DNA from: Agromyces lapidis
GTDB lineage: Bacteria > Actinomycetota > Actinomycetes > Actinomycetales > Microbacteriaceae
Direction of reading: 5' to 3'
Assembly: GCF_009749405.1 (NCBI RefSeq)
Contig: NZ_WBIQ01000010.1
Coordinates: 1 to 64,000, forward strand
Length of the DNA stretch: 64,000 nt
Each line of letters starts with the position of its first letter. Position 1 is the stretch's first letter. Positions 34,120 to 43,895 of the stretch are shown piece by piece. The notes under the pieces are model-generated. The model was not told the DNA's origin and did not search any database. It saw nothing but the letters and a program-made list of their open reading frames with translations. The translations under genes and the position numbers were made by a program.

Positions 34120-35502
34120 CTACGCGACCTCGCCGCGCGAGATGTCGACCATCTCGTCGCGGGGCACGACCTTGATGCGCACGCGCCCCTCGGCCCGGCC
34201 GAGCTGCTGCTCGTGCTCGTCGAGGCGGTGCCAGCCGTCGAGGTCGGTCCAGCGGATGCCGCGCGACTCGAGCAGTTCGATCACCGACTCCTCCGAGGGC
34301 GACTCGGGCCGCCACCAGTTGCCGAGGTCGTTGATGACGTGCTTGATAGTCTCCATCGCGTCCGACTTGGTGTGCCCGATGAGGCCGACCGGGCCGCGCT
34401 TGATCCAGCCGGTCGCGTAGACGCCGTACATCTGGCGCGCCTCGCCGGTCTCCTTGTCGCGCGTGAGCACCTGGCCCTCGTGGTTCGGGATGACGCCGAA
34501 CCTCTTGTCGAACGGAATGCCCGGCAGCGGGGAACCGAAGTACCCGACCGCGCGGTACACGGCCTGGATCGGCAGCTCGCGGATCTCGCCGGTGCCGACG
34601 ACCCCGCCGGCGCCGTCGGACTCGGTGCGCTCCCAGCGGATGCCGCCGACCTTGCCGGTGCCGTCGTCGACGATCTCGAGCGGCTTTGCGAAGAAGTGCA
34701 GGTGCAGGCGGCGGCTCGCTTCACCCACTGAGCGCTGCCGCCACTGGTTCAGCACCTTGTCGATGACGAACACCTGCTTGTTGCCCGACACGGCCGCGCG
34801 CGCGGCGTCGTCGTAGTCGAAGTCCTCGTCGTAGACGATCATGTCGACGTCGCGCAGCTCGCCGAGCTCGCGCAGCTCGAGCGGGGTGAACTTCACCGAG
34901 GTCGGGCCGCGGCGGCCGAACACGTGCACATCGGTCACGGGCGAGGCCGCGAGGCCGGCCGCGACGTTCGCGGGGATCTCGGTCGGCATCAGGTCTTCGA
35001 CGTGCTTCGCGAGGATGCGCGAGACGTCGAGCGCGACGTTGCCGTTGCCGATGACCGCGACCTCTCGGGCCTCGAGCGGCCAGGTGCGCGGGAAGTCGGG
35101 GTGCCCGTCGAACCAGCTCACGAACTCGGCGGCCCCGTACGAGCCCTCGAGCTCGACGCCCGGGATGCTCAACGAGGCATCCTTCACCGCACCGGTCGCG
35201 AAGATGACGGCGTTGTAGTGCTTCTTGAGGTCGTCGAGCGTGATGTCCTCGCCGAAGCGCACGTTGCCGAAGATGCGGATGTCGCCTCGGTCGAGCACCT
35301 CGCGGAGCGCCGTGATGATGCCCTTGATGCGCGGGTGGTCGGGGGCGACGCCGTAGCGCACGAGCCCGTAGGGCGCGGGCAGGTGGTCGAACAGGTCGAT
35401 CGACACGTCGAAGTTGCGCTCGGCCTTCAGCAGGATGTCGGCGGCGTAGATGCCGGCGGGGCCGGCCCCGACGATCGCCAGTCGCAGCTTGTTCCTCGTC
35501 AC
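34120..35502 (-). CDS. fprA: Ferredoxin/flavodoxin-NADP reductase, FprA type
   Basis: A 460-residue FAD- and NADP-dependent reductase of the adrenodoxin-reductase family, moving electrons between NADPH and ferredoxin. FAD site GAGPAGIYAADILL (12-25), APYGLVRYGVAPDHP, NADP site VIGNGNVALDVSRIL and the C-terminal GWIKRGPVGLIGHTKSDA are all present. Length is normal. GTG at 35502 follows GAGGAGAG, a strong ribosome site. It lies downstream of the polyprenyl synthase. Confidence 0.94.
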   Translation of the reverse strand: MTRNKLRLAIVGAGPAGIYAADILLKAERNFDVSIDLFDHLPAPYGLVRYGVAPDHPRIKGIITALREVLDRGDIRIFGNVRFGEDITLDDLKKHYNAVIFATGAVKDASLSIPGVELEGSYGAAEFVSWFDGHPDFPRTWPLEAREVAVIGNGNVALDVSRILAKHVEDLMPTEIPANVAAGLAASPVTDVHVFGRRGPTSVKFTPLELRELGELRDVDMIVYDEDFDYDDAARAAVSGNKQVFVIDKVLNQWRQRSVGEASRRLHLHFFAKPLEIVDDGTGKVGGIRWERTESDGAGGVVGTGEIRELPIQAVYRAVGYFGSPLPGIPFDKRFGVIPNHEGQVLTRDKETGEARQMYGVYATGWIKRGPVGLIGHTKSDAMETIKHVINDLGNWWRPESPSEESVIELLESRGIRWTDLDGWHRLDEHEQQLGRAEGRVRIKVVPRDEMVDISRGEVA

Positions 35503-35566
35503 ATCTCTCCTCGAATTCGAACTCGGTTCCGGGCCTCCGAGACGGCGTGCGCGATCGGCGCGGCCG

Positions 35567-36694
35567 TCAGCTCTGGCGCTCGACGATCGTCTCGGCGAAA
35601 CGCGTGAGCGCCTTCTTCACACTTCCTTCGGGCAGGGGCGCGAGCGCCGCGACCGCCTCGGCGGCCCAGCGGTGCGCCTCGGCGAGCGTCGCCCTGGTGG
35701 CCTCGTGCTCGCGCAGCTCGGCCACGATCGCGTCGACCGTCGCGCGCGACGGCACGATGCGCGAGGCGAGCGTGTTCGTGTCGAGCGGGTCGCCGAGGTC
35801 GGCGGTGGCCGCGGTCACGGTGATCACGTCGCGCTCGATGCGGGCGAGCAGGTCGGCGGATGCCGCGTCGGTCTTCGCGAGCTCGGCGAGCCGCAGGAGC
35901 GGCAGCGTGACGACGCCCGCGCGCAGGTCGGTGCCGGGCACCTTGCCGGTCTCTTCGGGCTGCGGCGACAGGTCGATCACGTCGTCGATGAGCTGGAACG
36001 CGACGCCGATCTTCTCGCCGAACTCGACGATGGGCGCCTCGTAGGCGGGGTCGGCACCCGAGAACACGACCCCCGACTGCGCGGCCGCCGCGATGAGCGA
36101 GCCGGTCTTGTCGGCGAGCACCTGGATGTAGTGCTCGATCGGGTCGTCGGCCTCGGTCGGGCCGACCGTCTCGTGCAGCTGGCCGAGCACGAGCCGCTCG
36201 AAGGTGTCGGCCTGCATGCGGATCGCCCGCTCGCCGAGGCTCGCCATCAGCTGGCTGGCGCGGGCGAAGAGCAGGTCGCCGGTGAGGATTGCGACCGAGT
36301 TGCCCCACACCGCGTGAGCGGCGGGCACGCCGCGGCGGCGGTCGGAGTCGTCCATGACGTCGTCGTGGTACAGCGAGCCGAGGTGCGTGATCTCGATCGC
36401 CTCGGCGGCGGTGATCACGTCATCGGTGGCGCCCGCGCCGAGCTGCGCGGTCAGCAGCGTCAGCATCGGGCGCACCCGCTTGCCGCCGGCCTCGAGCAGA
36501 TAGCGCGTCGAGACGTCGGCGATGGAGTCGGCGAACTGCACCTCGCGGACGAGGCCGGACTCGACGCGTTCGATGCCGGCGTCGATCGCCCGCGCCATGG
36601 CCTTGTCGGCTGCGGACGCGAAGACCCGCTCGCTCAGACCCAGGTTGGCGGCGAGCGCGGAGCCGCGACGGGCGACCGGGTGGCTCGGATTCAC
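35567..36694 (-). CDS. grcC: Long-chain polyprenyl diphosphate synthase
   Basis: Trans-isoprenyl diphosphate synthase, 375 residues, making the menaquinone side chain. The two Asp-rich motifs are HDDVMDDSDRRRG near residue 108 and LIDDVIDLSPQ near 232. Small and large side chains near the first motif suggest a long product; chain length cannot be read safely. The GTG at 36694 is leaderless by prediction (TAGGCT seven bases before). It sits beside menG, the methylase of the same pathway. Confidence 0.92.
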   Translation of the reverse strand: MNPSHPVARRGSALAANLGLSERVFASAADKAMARAIDAGIERVESGLVREVQFADSIADVSTRYLLEAGGKRVRPMLTLLTAQLGAGATDDVITAAEAIEITHLGSLYHDDVMDDSDRRRGVPAAHAVWGNSVAILTGDLLFARASQLMASLGERAIRMQADTFERLVLGQLHETVGPTEADDPIEHYIQVLADKTGSLIAAAAQSGVVFSGADPAYEAPIVEFGEKIGVAFQLIDDVIDLSPQPEETGKVPGTDLRAGVVTLPLLRLAELAKTDAASADLLARIERDVITVTAATADLGDPLDTNTLASRIVPSRATVDAIVAELREHEATRATLAEAHRWAAEAVAALAPLPEGSVKKALTRFAETIVERQS

Positions 36695-36701
36695 GTCTCC
36701 C

Positions 36702-36707
36702 AGCCTA
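36702..36707 (-). promoter_or_regulatory. Leaderless promoter of the polyprenyl synthase gene
   Basis: On the minus strand TAGGCT is followed by seven bases and then the GTG start. Confidence 0.6.
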
Positions 36708-36787
36708 CCGGTGCCCGCATGCGGGGCCGTGTCAGCGACGGCGAAGGGATGTCACGGGCTTCGCCCGCGGGGCGAGCCGCGAGCCGC

Positions 36788-37495
36788 TCAGGCCACCGGC
36801 TTGCGGCCTCGGTGCAGGGCGACGACGCCCATGGTGAGGTTGCGCCACGCCACGTCGGTGTAGCCGGCCTCGCGGATCCACGCGGCGAGTTCGGGCTGCT
36901 TCGGCCAGGCGTTGATCGACTCGTTGAGGTACTCGTAGGCCGTGTCGTTCGAGCTCGAGAGCTTCACGAGGGGCGGCATCACGTAGCGCTGGTACGCGCC
37001 GTAGCCGAACCGCACGAACGGCGTCGGCGGCGTCGAGAACTCGCAGATCACGAGCCGGCCGCCCGGCTTCGTCACGCGGAAGAACTCGGCGATCGCCTGT
37101 TTCGGCTCGTTGACGTTGCGCAGGCCGAACGAGATCGTGACGGCGTCGAAGGAGTCGTCGTCGAAGGGCAGCTTCGTGGCGTCGGCCTCGACGAAGACGA
37201 GGTTCGGCACGTGCGCCTGCCTGCGTCGACCGACCTCGATCATGCCCGGCGAGAAGTCGGCGGCGACGACCGAGGCGCCCGACTTCGCGAGGCTCGCGCT
37301 CGAGGTGCCGGTGCCTGCGGCGACGTCGAGGATGCGCTCGCCCGGCTTCGGGTCGACCGCGCGGGTCGTGGCGACCCGCCAGAGCGGGGCGTTGCCGACC
37401 GAGAGCACGTTGTTGGTGCGGTCGTACGCGGCGGCGACGCGATCGAACATCGCCGACACCTCGCGGGGGTCCTTGCCGAGGTCTGCGCGGGTCAT
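36788..37495 (-). CDS. menG: Demethylmenaquinone methyltransferase MenG (UbiE)
   Basis: SAM-dependent methylase for the last menaquinone step, 235 residues. Motifs: RVAAAYDRTNNVLSVG at the start, SAM loop ILDVAAGTGTSSASLA, and VTISFGLRNVNEPKQA, characteristic of UbiE/MenG. The ATG is leaderless by prediction. It lies between menF and the polyprenyl synthase, all on the minus strand. Confidence 0.95.
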   Translation of the reverse strand: MTRADLGKDPREVSAMFDRVAAAYDRTNNVLSVGNAPLWRVATTRAVDPKPGERILDVAAGTGTSSASLAKSGASVVAADFSPGMIEVGRRRQAHVPNLVFVEADATKLPFDDDSFDAVTISFGLRNVNEPKQAIAEFFRVTKPGGRLVICEFSTPPTPFVRFGYGAYQRYVMPPLVKLSSSNDTAYEYLNESINAWPKQPELAAWIREAGYTDVAWRNLTMGVVALHRGRKPVA

Positions 37496-37501
37496 CCCTC
37501 G

Positions 37502-37507
37502 ATTCTA
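37502..37507 (-). promoter_or_regulatory. Leaderless promoter of menG
   Basis: TAGAAT on the minus strand ends six bases before the ATG at 37495. Confidence 0.62.
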
Positions 37508-37554
37508 CCGGCGGGCGCCCTGCACCGGACCGGCCGCCGGAAGCCCGACCGCGA

Positions 37555-38799
37555 CTACCCGCCGAACGCCTCGACGATCGGCCGGAACTTCATGTCGGTC
37601 TCGGCGAGCTCGTCGGCGGGCACCGAGTCATGCACGATGCCGCATCCGGCATATGCCGTGACGGTGCCGTCGAGGTCGACCTGCGCGCAGCGCAGCGCGA
37701 TCGCCCACTCGCCGTCGCCGTCGCCGTCGACCCACCCGACCGGCCCCGCGTAGCGTCCGCGATCGAAGCCCTCGAGCTCGGCGATCGCGCGCAGCGCGAT
37801 CTTGCGCGGCGTGCCCGCGACGGCGGCGGTCGGGTGCACCGCCTTCACGAGATCGAGCGAGTTCGAGCCGTCGCCGAGCGTGCCCTTGAGGTCGGTCGCG
37901 AGGTGCCACAGGTTCGGCAGCTGCAGGGTGAACGGTTCGGGGCTCGTGTCGAGCCGGGTCGTGTGCGGCTCGAGCCGCTGCACGGCGCTCGCCACCGCGA
38001 GTGCATGCTCGGCGAGGTTCTTCTCGCTCGCCGCGAGCGTCGCGGCGTGATCGCGGTCGGATGCCTCGCCGGCGCCCCGCGGCGCCGTGCCTGCCAGCAC
38101 CCGCGCCGAGACGGTGCCGTGGTCGACCCGCACGAGCGTCTCGGGGCTCGCGCCGATGAGGCCGTCGACGGCGAAGACCCACGTGTCGGGGTAGTCCTCG
38201 GCGAGCCGGTTGATGGTCGCCCGCAGGCCGGCGTCGTCGCTCAGCGTGCCGACGAGCTGCCGGGCGAGCACCGCCTTCTCGAACTCGCCGGCGTCGATGC
38301 GACGGACCGCCTCGGCCACGGCCGACTCGTAGGCCTCGGGCGGCAGCGTCCCCGGCTCGAAGGTCACCCGCGGCACCTGCCGCTTCGGCGCGGGCTCGGG
38401 AATGGTCACCTCGGCGGGCGTCTCGAAACCGATGCGCGTCGCCCAGGCGCGACCGTCGCGGCGCCCGATGACGAGTTCGGGCACGATGAGCACGCTCATC
38501 GCCTCCGACTCGTCGGCGAATGCGAACGCGCCGAATGCGACGAGGCCGGTGCCCGGGAGGCCGACGCGGTCGTCGATGTCGGCGGCGGCGGCGATCGAGG
38601 TCCACGCCGAGGCGGCGTCCTCGATGCGCGAATGCCCCGACGATTCGATGCGCAGCACCTCGCCGAGTCCGACGATGCCCTCGTCACGGCGCATCCAGAC
38701 GAGCGGGTGTCGCGGGTCGGTGCGCGGAATCAGCGGTTCGGTCTCATCGACGGCCACCGTCCTGACGACGAGGCGCGCCGGGGCGTGCGTCTGACTCAC
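37555..38799 (-). CDS. menF: Isochorismate synthase MenF
   Basis: Chorismate-utilising enzyme, 414 residues, converting chorismate to isochorismate, the first menaquinone step. Visible motifs: FEKAVLARQLVGTL, GASPETLVRVDHGTVSARVLAGTAPRG, LHPTAAV-like KAVHPTAAVAGTP and GRYAGPVGWVDGDGDGEWAIALR. EntC-type siderophore synthases share these motifs, but the menaquinone neighbours settle the role. The GTG at 38799 is leaderless by prediction. Confidence 0.93.
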   Translation of the reverse strand: MSQTHAPARLVVRTVAVDETEPLIPRTDPRHPLVWMRRDEGIVGLGEVLRIESSGHSRIEDAASAWTSIAAAADIDDRVGLPGTGLVAFGAFAFADESEAMSVLIVPELVIGRRDGRAWATRIGFETPAEVTIPEPAPKRQVPRVTFEPGTLPPEAYESAVAEAVRRIDAGEFEKAVLARQLVGTLSDDAGLRATINRLAEDYPDTWVFAVDGLIGASPETLVRVDHGTVSARVLAGTAPRGAGEASDRDHAATLAASEKNLAEHALAVASAVQRLEPHTTRLDTSPEPFTLQLPNLWHLATDLKGTLGDGSNSLDLVKAVHPTAAVAGTPRKIALRAIAELEGFDRGRYAGPVGWVDGDGDGEWAIALRCAQVDLDGTVTAYAGCGIVHDSVPADELAETDMKFRPIVEAFGG

Positions 38800-38805
38800 C
38801 TCTCA

Positions 38806-38811
38806 AGCCTA
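38806..38811 (-). promoter_or_regulatory. Leaderless promoter of menF
   Basis: TAGGCT on the minus strand, six bases (TGAGAG), then GTG. Confidence 0.58.
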
Positions 38812-38829
38812 CTTCTCGCATCCTCGCCG

Positions 38830-38873
38830 GGTGAGTAGCGCCCTCCGTGGTCTCGATCCGCTCGCTATTCGAC
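38830..38873. repeat. Degenerate GGTCGAGTAG-family palindrome
   Basis: GGTGAGTAGCG on the left and CGCTATTCGACC on the right form a mismatched stem around GGTCTCGATCCG, the same layout as the intact element at 10893. It lies between ppk2 and menF. Confidence 0.6.
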
Positions 38874-38883
38874 CGGCGGCCGC

Positions 38884-39741
38884 TCAGCTCGCCGCGAGAC
38901 GCGCCTGCTGCTCGGCCACGTCGAAGTCCGCCGCCGGCCAGCTGAGCTCCATCGCCTCGAGGGCGTCGATGAGCAGGTGCTGCACCGCGAGCCGGGCGTA
39001 CCACTTGTGGTCGGCGGGCACGACGAACCACGGGGCATCCGCCGTCGCCGTTCGCTCGAACACGAGCTGGAACGCATCGCGGTACGCGGGCGCGAGCAGT
39101 CGCTCGTCGATGTCGCCCGGGTTGAACTTCCAGTGCTTGTCGGGTCGTTCGAGCCGCTCCTCCAGGCGCCGCTTCTGCTCGTCGGCCGAGATGTGCAGCA
39201 TCACCTTGATGACGGTCGTGCCGTTCGCGACCTGCCCGCGCTCGAACTCGTTGATCGCGTCGTAGCGGCGCTCGATCTCTGCGGGCGGGGCGAGCTCGCG
39301 CACCCGCCCGATCAGCACGTCCTCGTAGTGCGATCGGTCGAAGACGCCGATCATGCCGGGGGCGGGCGTCTCCTTGCTGATACGCCAGAGGAAGTCGTGG
39401 TCGAGCTCCTCCTCGGTCGGCTTCTTGAAGGCCGCGAGCTGCACGCCCTGCGGGTCGACCGCGCCCATCACGTGCTTCACGATGCCGCCCTTGCCCCCGG
39501 TGTCCATCGCCTGCAGCACGAGCAGGATCCGCCGCTTGTGGCCGCCCATGCGGCTGCCCGCGAAGAGCTGCTCCTGCAGTTCGGCGAGGATGTCGGCGCC
39601 TTCGGCGAGCGCGGCCTTCGCCTCGGCCTTGCCGCCGTCGAAGCCGGGGTGCGACTGCGGGTCGACGTCGGCCAGCTCGAACCCCTCGCCGACGCGGAGG
39701 AGTTCGGCGGGGTCGGCGGTCCAGAACGATTCGCGGCTCAT
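38884..39741 (-). CDS. Polyphosphate kinase 2 family protein
   Basis: A 285-residue PPK2-family phosphotransferase, which moves phosphate between polyphosphate and nucleotides. Walker A-like AMDTGGKGG near residue 77, Walker B-like GVFDRSHYEDVL and the lid motif RRLEERLERPDKHWKF are present. Whether AMP, ADP or GDP is the acceptor cannot be told. ATG at 39741 has an AGGA at about nine bases; the longer frame adds only an unlikely tail. It interrupts the menaquinone gene order between menF and menD. Confidence 0.9.
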   Translation of the reverse strand: MSRESFWTADPAELLRVGEGFELADVDPQSHPGFDGGKAEAKAALAEGADILAELQEQLFAGSRMGGHKRRILLVLQAMDTGGKGGIVKHVMGAVDPQGVQLAAFKKPTEEELDHDFLWRISKETPAPGMIGVFDRSHYEDVLIGRVRELAPPAEIERRYDAINEFERGQVANGTTVIKVMLHISADEQKRRLEERLERPDKHWKFNPGDIDERLLAPAYRDAFQLVFERTATADAPWFVVPADHKWYARLAVQHLLIDALEAMELSWPAADFDVAEQQARLAAS

Positions 39742-39837
39742 GTCGTCATCCTGCCGTCGGTCGGATGCCACGGCAAGCCTCGCCCGCCCGCCCGCCCGCT
39801 CGCTCGCCCGCCCCGCTCGATCGCTCGCTCACTCGCT

Positions 39838-39899
39838 TGAGTGAGGTTCGCGCCCCTGAGTCTGGTTCGAACTCACCTCAGCGGCGCGAACCTCACTCA
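39838..39899. repeat. Palindromic repeat, family B, copy 3
   Basis: TGAGTGAGGTTCGCGCC (39838-39854) and its exact 17-base complement (39883-39899) enclose CTGAG/CTCAG and the central palindrome GTTCGAAC (39865-39872). It is the cleanest member of family B. It lies upstream of ppk2, within 39742-39979, which holds no gene. Confidence 0.88.
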
Positions 39900-39900
39900 C

Positions 39901-39956
39901 GCCTGCGGCGGCGGGGGCTGCGGCGGGGGGGGCCTGCGGCGGCGGGGGCTGCGGCG
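39901..39956. repeat. 25-bp G-rich direct repeat
   Basis: Two identical 25-base units (39901-39925 and 39932-39956), beginning GCCTGCGGCGGCGGG, are separated by a G-run, giving eight consecutive Gs on the plus strand. It abuts the family B palindrome. A slippage product or quadruplex is possible; no frame uses it. Confidence 0.8.
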
Positions 39957-39979
39957 CGGGCGGCACGGGCGGGGCGGGC

Positions 39980-41959
39980 TCAGCGCGGCAGCGGAACCTC
40001 GAGGATCGTCGGACCGTCGACGCGCGTGCCGAGCGCCTCGTCGAGTTCGGCCCGAGTCGTCGCCCGCGAGTACGCCCAGCCGTACGCCGTGGCGAGCGCC
40101 CCGAGGTCGACCTGCTGGGGCGTGTACTGCACCCGGTCGAAGGCGTCGGCGGGCGCGGTGCCCGCGACTTCGAGCGCGTCGAAGATGGTTCCGCCGCCGT
40201 CGTTGCCGACGATGACGAGCAGCCGCGGTCGGGCCTCGCCCGCGCCGAGCAGCAGCGAGCCGACGTCGTGCAGCAGGGTGAGGTCGCCGATGAGCGCGCG
40301 GGTCACCCCGGCCGACGCGACCGCCGAAGCCGGGCGGCCCGCGAGCGCCCGTTCGACCGATTCGGCGTGCGCGAGTCCGGTCGCGAGGCCGGCGTCGGTG
40401 GAGGATGCGGCCGACGCCGCGAACGCCTCCTCAGGGACCGGTCCTCGACGCTCCCCGTCGGCCGCGCCTGCGGAGGGCCCTGCGATCGGCGTGGGCGCCG
40501 GGGCATCCGTCTGGCTCGCGATAGCGATGCCGAGCGCGGTGGCGACCGTGCCGTCGATGCCCGCGAGGCCCCTATTGGCGTGTGCCGCGATGCGTCGGCC
40601 GGGCACGGCCCGGTCGGCGTCGCGAATGAGGCGGGATGCCCCGAACACGAGCCGGTCGTGCGGCCATGTCGCGGCCCAGATGGCGTCGACGAGCATGCGG
40701 CGCGTGATCGGTGCGCGGGCGGCGGCGAGCTGGGCGCGCATGAACTCGCGATGGAGTTCGAGGTCTCCGACGTGCCCCGTCTCGTCGATGCCCTCGGCGA
40801 CGGCGGGCGCGGCGGGCGGCAGGCCCGCCTCGACGAGGATGCGGCTCGCATGAACCCAGCGGCGCACCCAGGTGCGCTCCTCTGCGGTCTGCGGCGCGGC
40901 GGCGGTGACCGGGTCGGCGTGCACGGCGCGCTCGAACCGGCGCACCCGTCGACCCGGGTTGAACCACTCGATGCCCGACGGCGCGACGACGATCGTCTCG
41001 ACGTCGTCGCGCTGCACGAGTGCGGGCACCTCGCGCGACAGCGTCGGATGCCCGAACACGACGACCCGCTCGACCGCGTCGCCGAAGCCGGGCTCGCGCA
41101 GGAGCTCGCGGTAGGCGACCACGAGGTTCGGCCCGAAATGGGCGCCGCTCGTGACCTCGGCCGCGAGCGGCCAGTCGCCGTCGCGGGCGAACGCCTCGGC
41201 CTCGGGGCCGGCTCCCGCGCCGGCGACGACGAGGGTGCGCGGTCCACGCGCGATCAGTGCGCCGGATGCCTCGGCGCGGCCCGGCTCGGGCGCCGCGGCG
41301 TCGGCGGTGCGGTCAGCGATCATGACGGTGATCGGCGACGAGAGCGGTTCGCGCAGCTGCAGGTTGAGGTGCACCGGCCCCGGGCCGGGATGGGCGATGA
41401 GCCCGCCGTCGGCGTCACGGCCGAGGGCCGCCGCGACGACCTCGCGGGCGAGCCTTGCCGCGGCCCGCGCCTCGCCGTGAGCTCCCTCGGGCGCGGTGAC
41501 GTCGCGTTCGAGTCGCACGGCGCCTGCGAAGATCCCCGGCTGCATGGTGGTCTGGTTCGAGCGGATGCCGCGCAGCTCCGCCGGGCGGTCGGCCGTGAGC
41601 AGCACCAGGGGCACGCCCGAGTGGTGGGCTTCGAGCACGGCGGGGTGCAGGTTCGCGACCGCCGTGCCCGAGGTCGTCACGACGACCGCCGGGCGACCCG
41701 CTTCGACCGCGAGGCCGAGCGCGAGGAACCCCGCGCCCCGCTCGTCGAGCCGCACGTGCAGGCGGAGGAGACCCTGCCGCTCGAACTCCGCCGCGGCGAG
41801 CGCGACCGCCTGCGAACGCGAACCGGGTGCGACGACGACATCGAGCACCCCGGCTCGCACGAACTCCTCGAGCAGCGCGACCGAGAACGCGGAGGCCGGT
41901 GCCGTCGACGCGGTCGGCGCCGTGCCGTCCGCCGGTGCCGTGGGCACCGACTCAGGCAT
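39980..41959 (-). CDS. menD: SEPHCHC synthase MenD
   Basis: Thiamine-diphosphate enzyme joining isochorismate and 2-oxoglutarate, the committed menaquinone step. Motifs: [50 protein letters not shown], and the ThDP-binding [16 protein letters not shown] near the C-terminus. At 659 residues it exceeds the usual 550-580, owing to an Ala/Pro-rich N-terminus of about 22 residues and an insertion near residues 505-560. The ATG overlaps the upstream small membrane gene by eight bases. Confidence 0.93.
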   Translation of the reverse strand: MPESVPTAPADGTAPTASTAPASAFSVALLEEFVRAGVLDVVVAPGSRSQAVALAAAEFERQGLLRLHVRLDERGAGFLALGLAVEAGRPAVVVTTSGTAVANLHPAVLEAHHSGVPLVLLTADRPAELRGIRSNQTTMQPGIFAGAVRLERDVTAPEGAHGEARAAARLAREVVAAALGRDADGGLIAHPGPGPVHLNLQLREPLSSPITVMIADRTADAAAPEPGRAEASGALIARGPRTLVVAGAGAGPEAEAFARDGDWPLAAEVTSGAHFGPNLVVAYRELLREPGFGDAVERVVVFGHPTLSREVPALVQRDDVETIVVAPSGIEWFNPGRRVRRFERAVHADPVTAAAPQTAEERTWVRRWVHASRILVEAGLPPAAPAVAEGIDETGHVGDLELHREFMRAQLAAARAPITRRMLVDAIWAATWPHDRLVFGASRLIRDADRAVPGRRIAAHANRGLAGIDGTVATALGIAIASQTDAPAPTPIAGPSAGAADGERRGPVPEEAFAASAASSTDAGLATGLAHAESVERALAGRPASAVASAGVTRALIGDLTLLHDVGSLLLGAGEARPRLLVIVGNDGGGTIFDALEVAGTAPADAFDRVQYTPQQVDLGALATAYGWAYSRATTRAELDEALGTRVDGPTILEVPLPR

Positions 41960-42389
41960 TCGGGCGGGGCGACGGGCCGGCCTCGCCGGGGGCGTCGGGG
42001 TTGTCGGGCCGCTTGCCGGGGTCGGCCTTGCTGCCCGCGCCGGGGCCGCCGGCCGAGGCATCCGTCTCGCCGTCGAGTTCGGCGAGTTCTTCTTCGAGCC
42101 GTCGGATGCGATCGGCCTGCACGGCGTCGTCGCCGAGGCGACGCAGGAACTCGGTGTCGTCGTCGGGGGCGACGGTGCGGCTGCGACCGGCGGGGCGGTT
42201 CAGTGAGCCGCCGCGGCCGACGAAGAACCAGAGCAGGCCGCCGATGACGGGCACCACGAGGATCACGACGATCCACCAGCCGCGCTTCAACCCTCGAATG
42301 CGCAGCCGGTCGAGCAGTGCGCAGTCGACGACCGCGTAGACCGTGAAGATCACGACGGCGACGCCGAGTCCGAAGAGCAGCCGGGCCAT
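41952..42389 (-). CDS. Membrane protein with PLDc_N domain
   Basis: A 145-residue protein with two membrane spans ([46 protein letters not shown]), the pattern of the phospholipase-D N-terminal (PLDc_N) domain found alone in many actinobacteria. A coiled or acidic stretch ([15 protein letters not shown]) and a Gly/Pro tail follow. Its stop overlaps menD. The ATG is leaderless by prediction. Function unknown. Confidence 0.85.
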   Translation of the reverse strand: MARLLFGLGVAVVIFTVYAVVDCALLDRLRIRGLKRGWWIVVILVVPVIGGLLWFFVGRGGSLNRPAGRSRTVAPDDDTEFLRRLGDDAVQADRIRRLEEELAELDGETDASAGGPGAGSKADPGKRPDNPDAPGEAGPSPRPNA

Positions 42390-42395
42390 GGTGCC

Positions 42396-42455
42396 AGTCT
42401 AGGCTCGCCGGGTCACGGCTGGCTGGGAGCCGCCCTCAGATACCCCGCCTACACT
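42396..42455. promoter_or_regulatory. Divergent leaderless promoters
   Basis: Minus strand: TAGACT (42396-42401) six bases before the ATG at 42389. Plus strand: TACACT (42450-42455) six bases before the GTG at 42462. Two leaderless genes leave a 72-base gap in opposite directions. Confidence 0.6.
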
Positions 42456-42461
42456 GACAGG

Positions 42462-42761
42462 GTGAAATCCGTGCCCGTCTGGATCTGGTACACCGCGATT
42501 CGAGTCCTCCTCTTCGCCGTGCCGCTCGCCGTCCTCCTGATCGCCGGGGTCACCCCGTGGATTTCTGCGCTCGTCGCCGCGGTGTTCGGTTTCAGCGCCT
42601 CGCTCCTCTTCCTGCGCCGACCGCGCGAGTCGATGTCGAGCGAGCTCTACGCCGCACGCCACCGTGAGAAGCCGCTCACCCGCGAAGACGACGAGGCCGA
42701 GGACGCGGCGATCGCCGCCGCGGACGAGCCGGCCGCAGCCCGGAAGCCCGCCGCCGAGTAG
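42462..42761 (+). CDS. DUF4229 membrane protein
   Basis: A 99-residue protein with two membrane spans (VWIWYTAIRVLLFAVPLAVLLI; ISALVAAVFGFSASLLFL) and a charged tail containing SSELYAARHREK, which matches the DUF4229 pattern of actinobacteria. It is normally found beside menA/menD genes, as here. Function unknown. The gene faces menA convergently; 26 bases separate the stops. Confidence 0.82.
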   Translation: MKSVPVWIWYTAIRVLLFAVPLAVLLIAGVTPWISALVAAVFGFSASLLFLRRPRESMSSELYAARHREKPLTREDDEAEDAAIAAADEPAAARKPAAE

Positions 42762-42787
42762 GCGCGGCGCACGTCGCGGCTCGAGCG

Positions 42788-43801
42788 TCAGAGCGCGAAG
42801 GCGAGCCCCAGGCCCACGCCGTAGAGCAGCGCGGTGATGCTCGTGAGCTGCAGCGCGAGGATGAGTTCGCGCGCCGTCTTGGCGGTCAGCACGATGATGC
42901 ACGCCGGTACTGCGGCGAGCAGCGCGAAGAGCACGAGCCAGGCCGTCGGGTAGAAGAACGCGAAGAACACGGCGATGCCGAACGGCACGAGCGTGAACAG
43001 CACGAACAGGATCCGCCCCGCGAGCGGTCCGATGAGCACCGCGAGGGTGCGCTTGCCCGCGACCCGATCCTGGTCGACGTCGCGCAGGTTGTTCGCCATG
43101 AGCACGGCGCACGCGAGCAGCCCGACGCCGACCCCGCCGAGCCAGGCTTCGAGGTTCACGGTGAGCGCCTGCACGAACGCCGAGCCCGCCGTCGCGACGA
43201 GCCCGAAGAAGACGAACACGAAGAGCTCGCCGAGCCCCGCATAGCCGTAGGGGCGCTTGCCGCCGGTGTAGAACCAGGCCGCGACGATCGCGGCCGCGCC
43301 GACCGCGATGAGCCACCACTGCTGGGTGATGACGACGAGCGCCAGCCCGGCGAGCGCGGCGAGCGCGAAGAACGAGAGCGCGACGACGAGCACGTGTCGC
43401 GGGTTCACGGCGCCCGAGGCGGTGAGTCGCGCGGGACCGACCCGGTGGTCGTCGGTGCCCCGCACGCCGTCGGAGTAGTCGTTCGAGTAGTTGACGCCGA
43501 TCTGCAGTGCGAGCGCGACGACGAGGGCGAGCAGCGCACGCGCCGGATGCCACGGACCGTCGGCCATCGCGACGACCCCCGCCCCCGTGCCGAGTGCGAC
43601 GGGCGCGATGGCGAGCGGGAGCGTGCGCAGGCGCGCACCCGAGATCCAGTCGGCGGCGGTCGCGGGCCCTGCCGCAGCGGCCGGGGCCTTGCCGGCGCCG
43701 GGGCTCGAGGCCCGCGCAGGGTTGCCCGATCGACCGTGCGTGCGCGAGCGCTTCGCGAGGTCGTCGGCGGGATTCATCCGTTGGGGTTTCGGGCGTGCCA
43801 C
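42788..43801 (-). CDS. menA: 1,4-dihydroxy-2-naphthoate polyprenyltransferase MenA
   Basis: Membrane UbiA-family prenyltransferase, 337 residues, about eight or nine spans. The first Asp-rich motif is [14 protein letters not shown] near residue 105, with [12 protein letters not shown] after it; the second is [19 protein letters not shown] near 225. The first 48 residues are low complexity. It attaches the polyprenyl chain to DHNA. TAGCAT six bases before the GTG at 43801 again suggests a leaderless start. Confidence 0.94.
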   Translation of the reverse strand: MARPKPQRMNPADDLAKRSRTHGRSGNPARASSPGAGKAPAAAAGPATAADWISGARLRTLPLAIAPVALGTGAGVVAMADGPWHPARALLALVVALALQIGVNYSNDYSDGVRGTDDHRVGPARLTASGAVNPRHVLVVALSFFALAALAGLALVVITQQWWLIAVGAAAIVAAWFYTGGKRPYGYAGLGELFVFVFFGLVATAGSAFVQALTVNLEAWLGGVGVGLLACAVLMANNLRDVDQDRVAGKRTLAVLIGPLAGRILFVLFTLVPFGIAVFFAFFYPTAWLVLFALLAAVPACIIVLTAKTARELILALQLTSITALLYGVGLGLAFAL

Positions 43802-43850
43802 ACGGCAATGCTAGTTCGACACCCTTTGCGATCGCCCCGAGTCTCGCGCG

Positions 43851-43890
43851 GCGACGGCGAACGGCGGACGGCGACGGCGAACGGCGAACG
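43851..43890. repeat. Two tandem 20-bp units
   Basis: Two 20-base units starting GCGACGGCGAACGGCG are repeated head to tail with one mismatch, between menA and the menE stop. They lie in non-coding DNA and look like a slippage repeat. Confidence 0.75.
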
Positions 43891-43895
43891 GCGGC

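Noticed and set aside
39901..39956. CRISPR-like direct repeat
   Set aside because: Only two units with a G-run between them, no spacers and no cas genes in the window.
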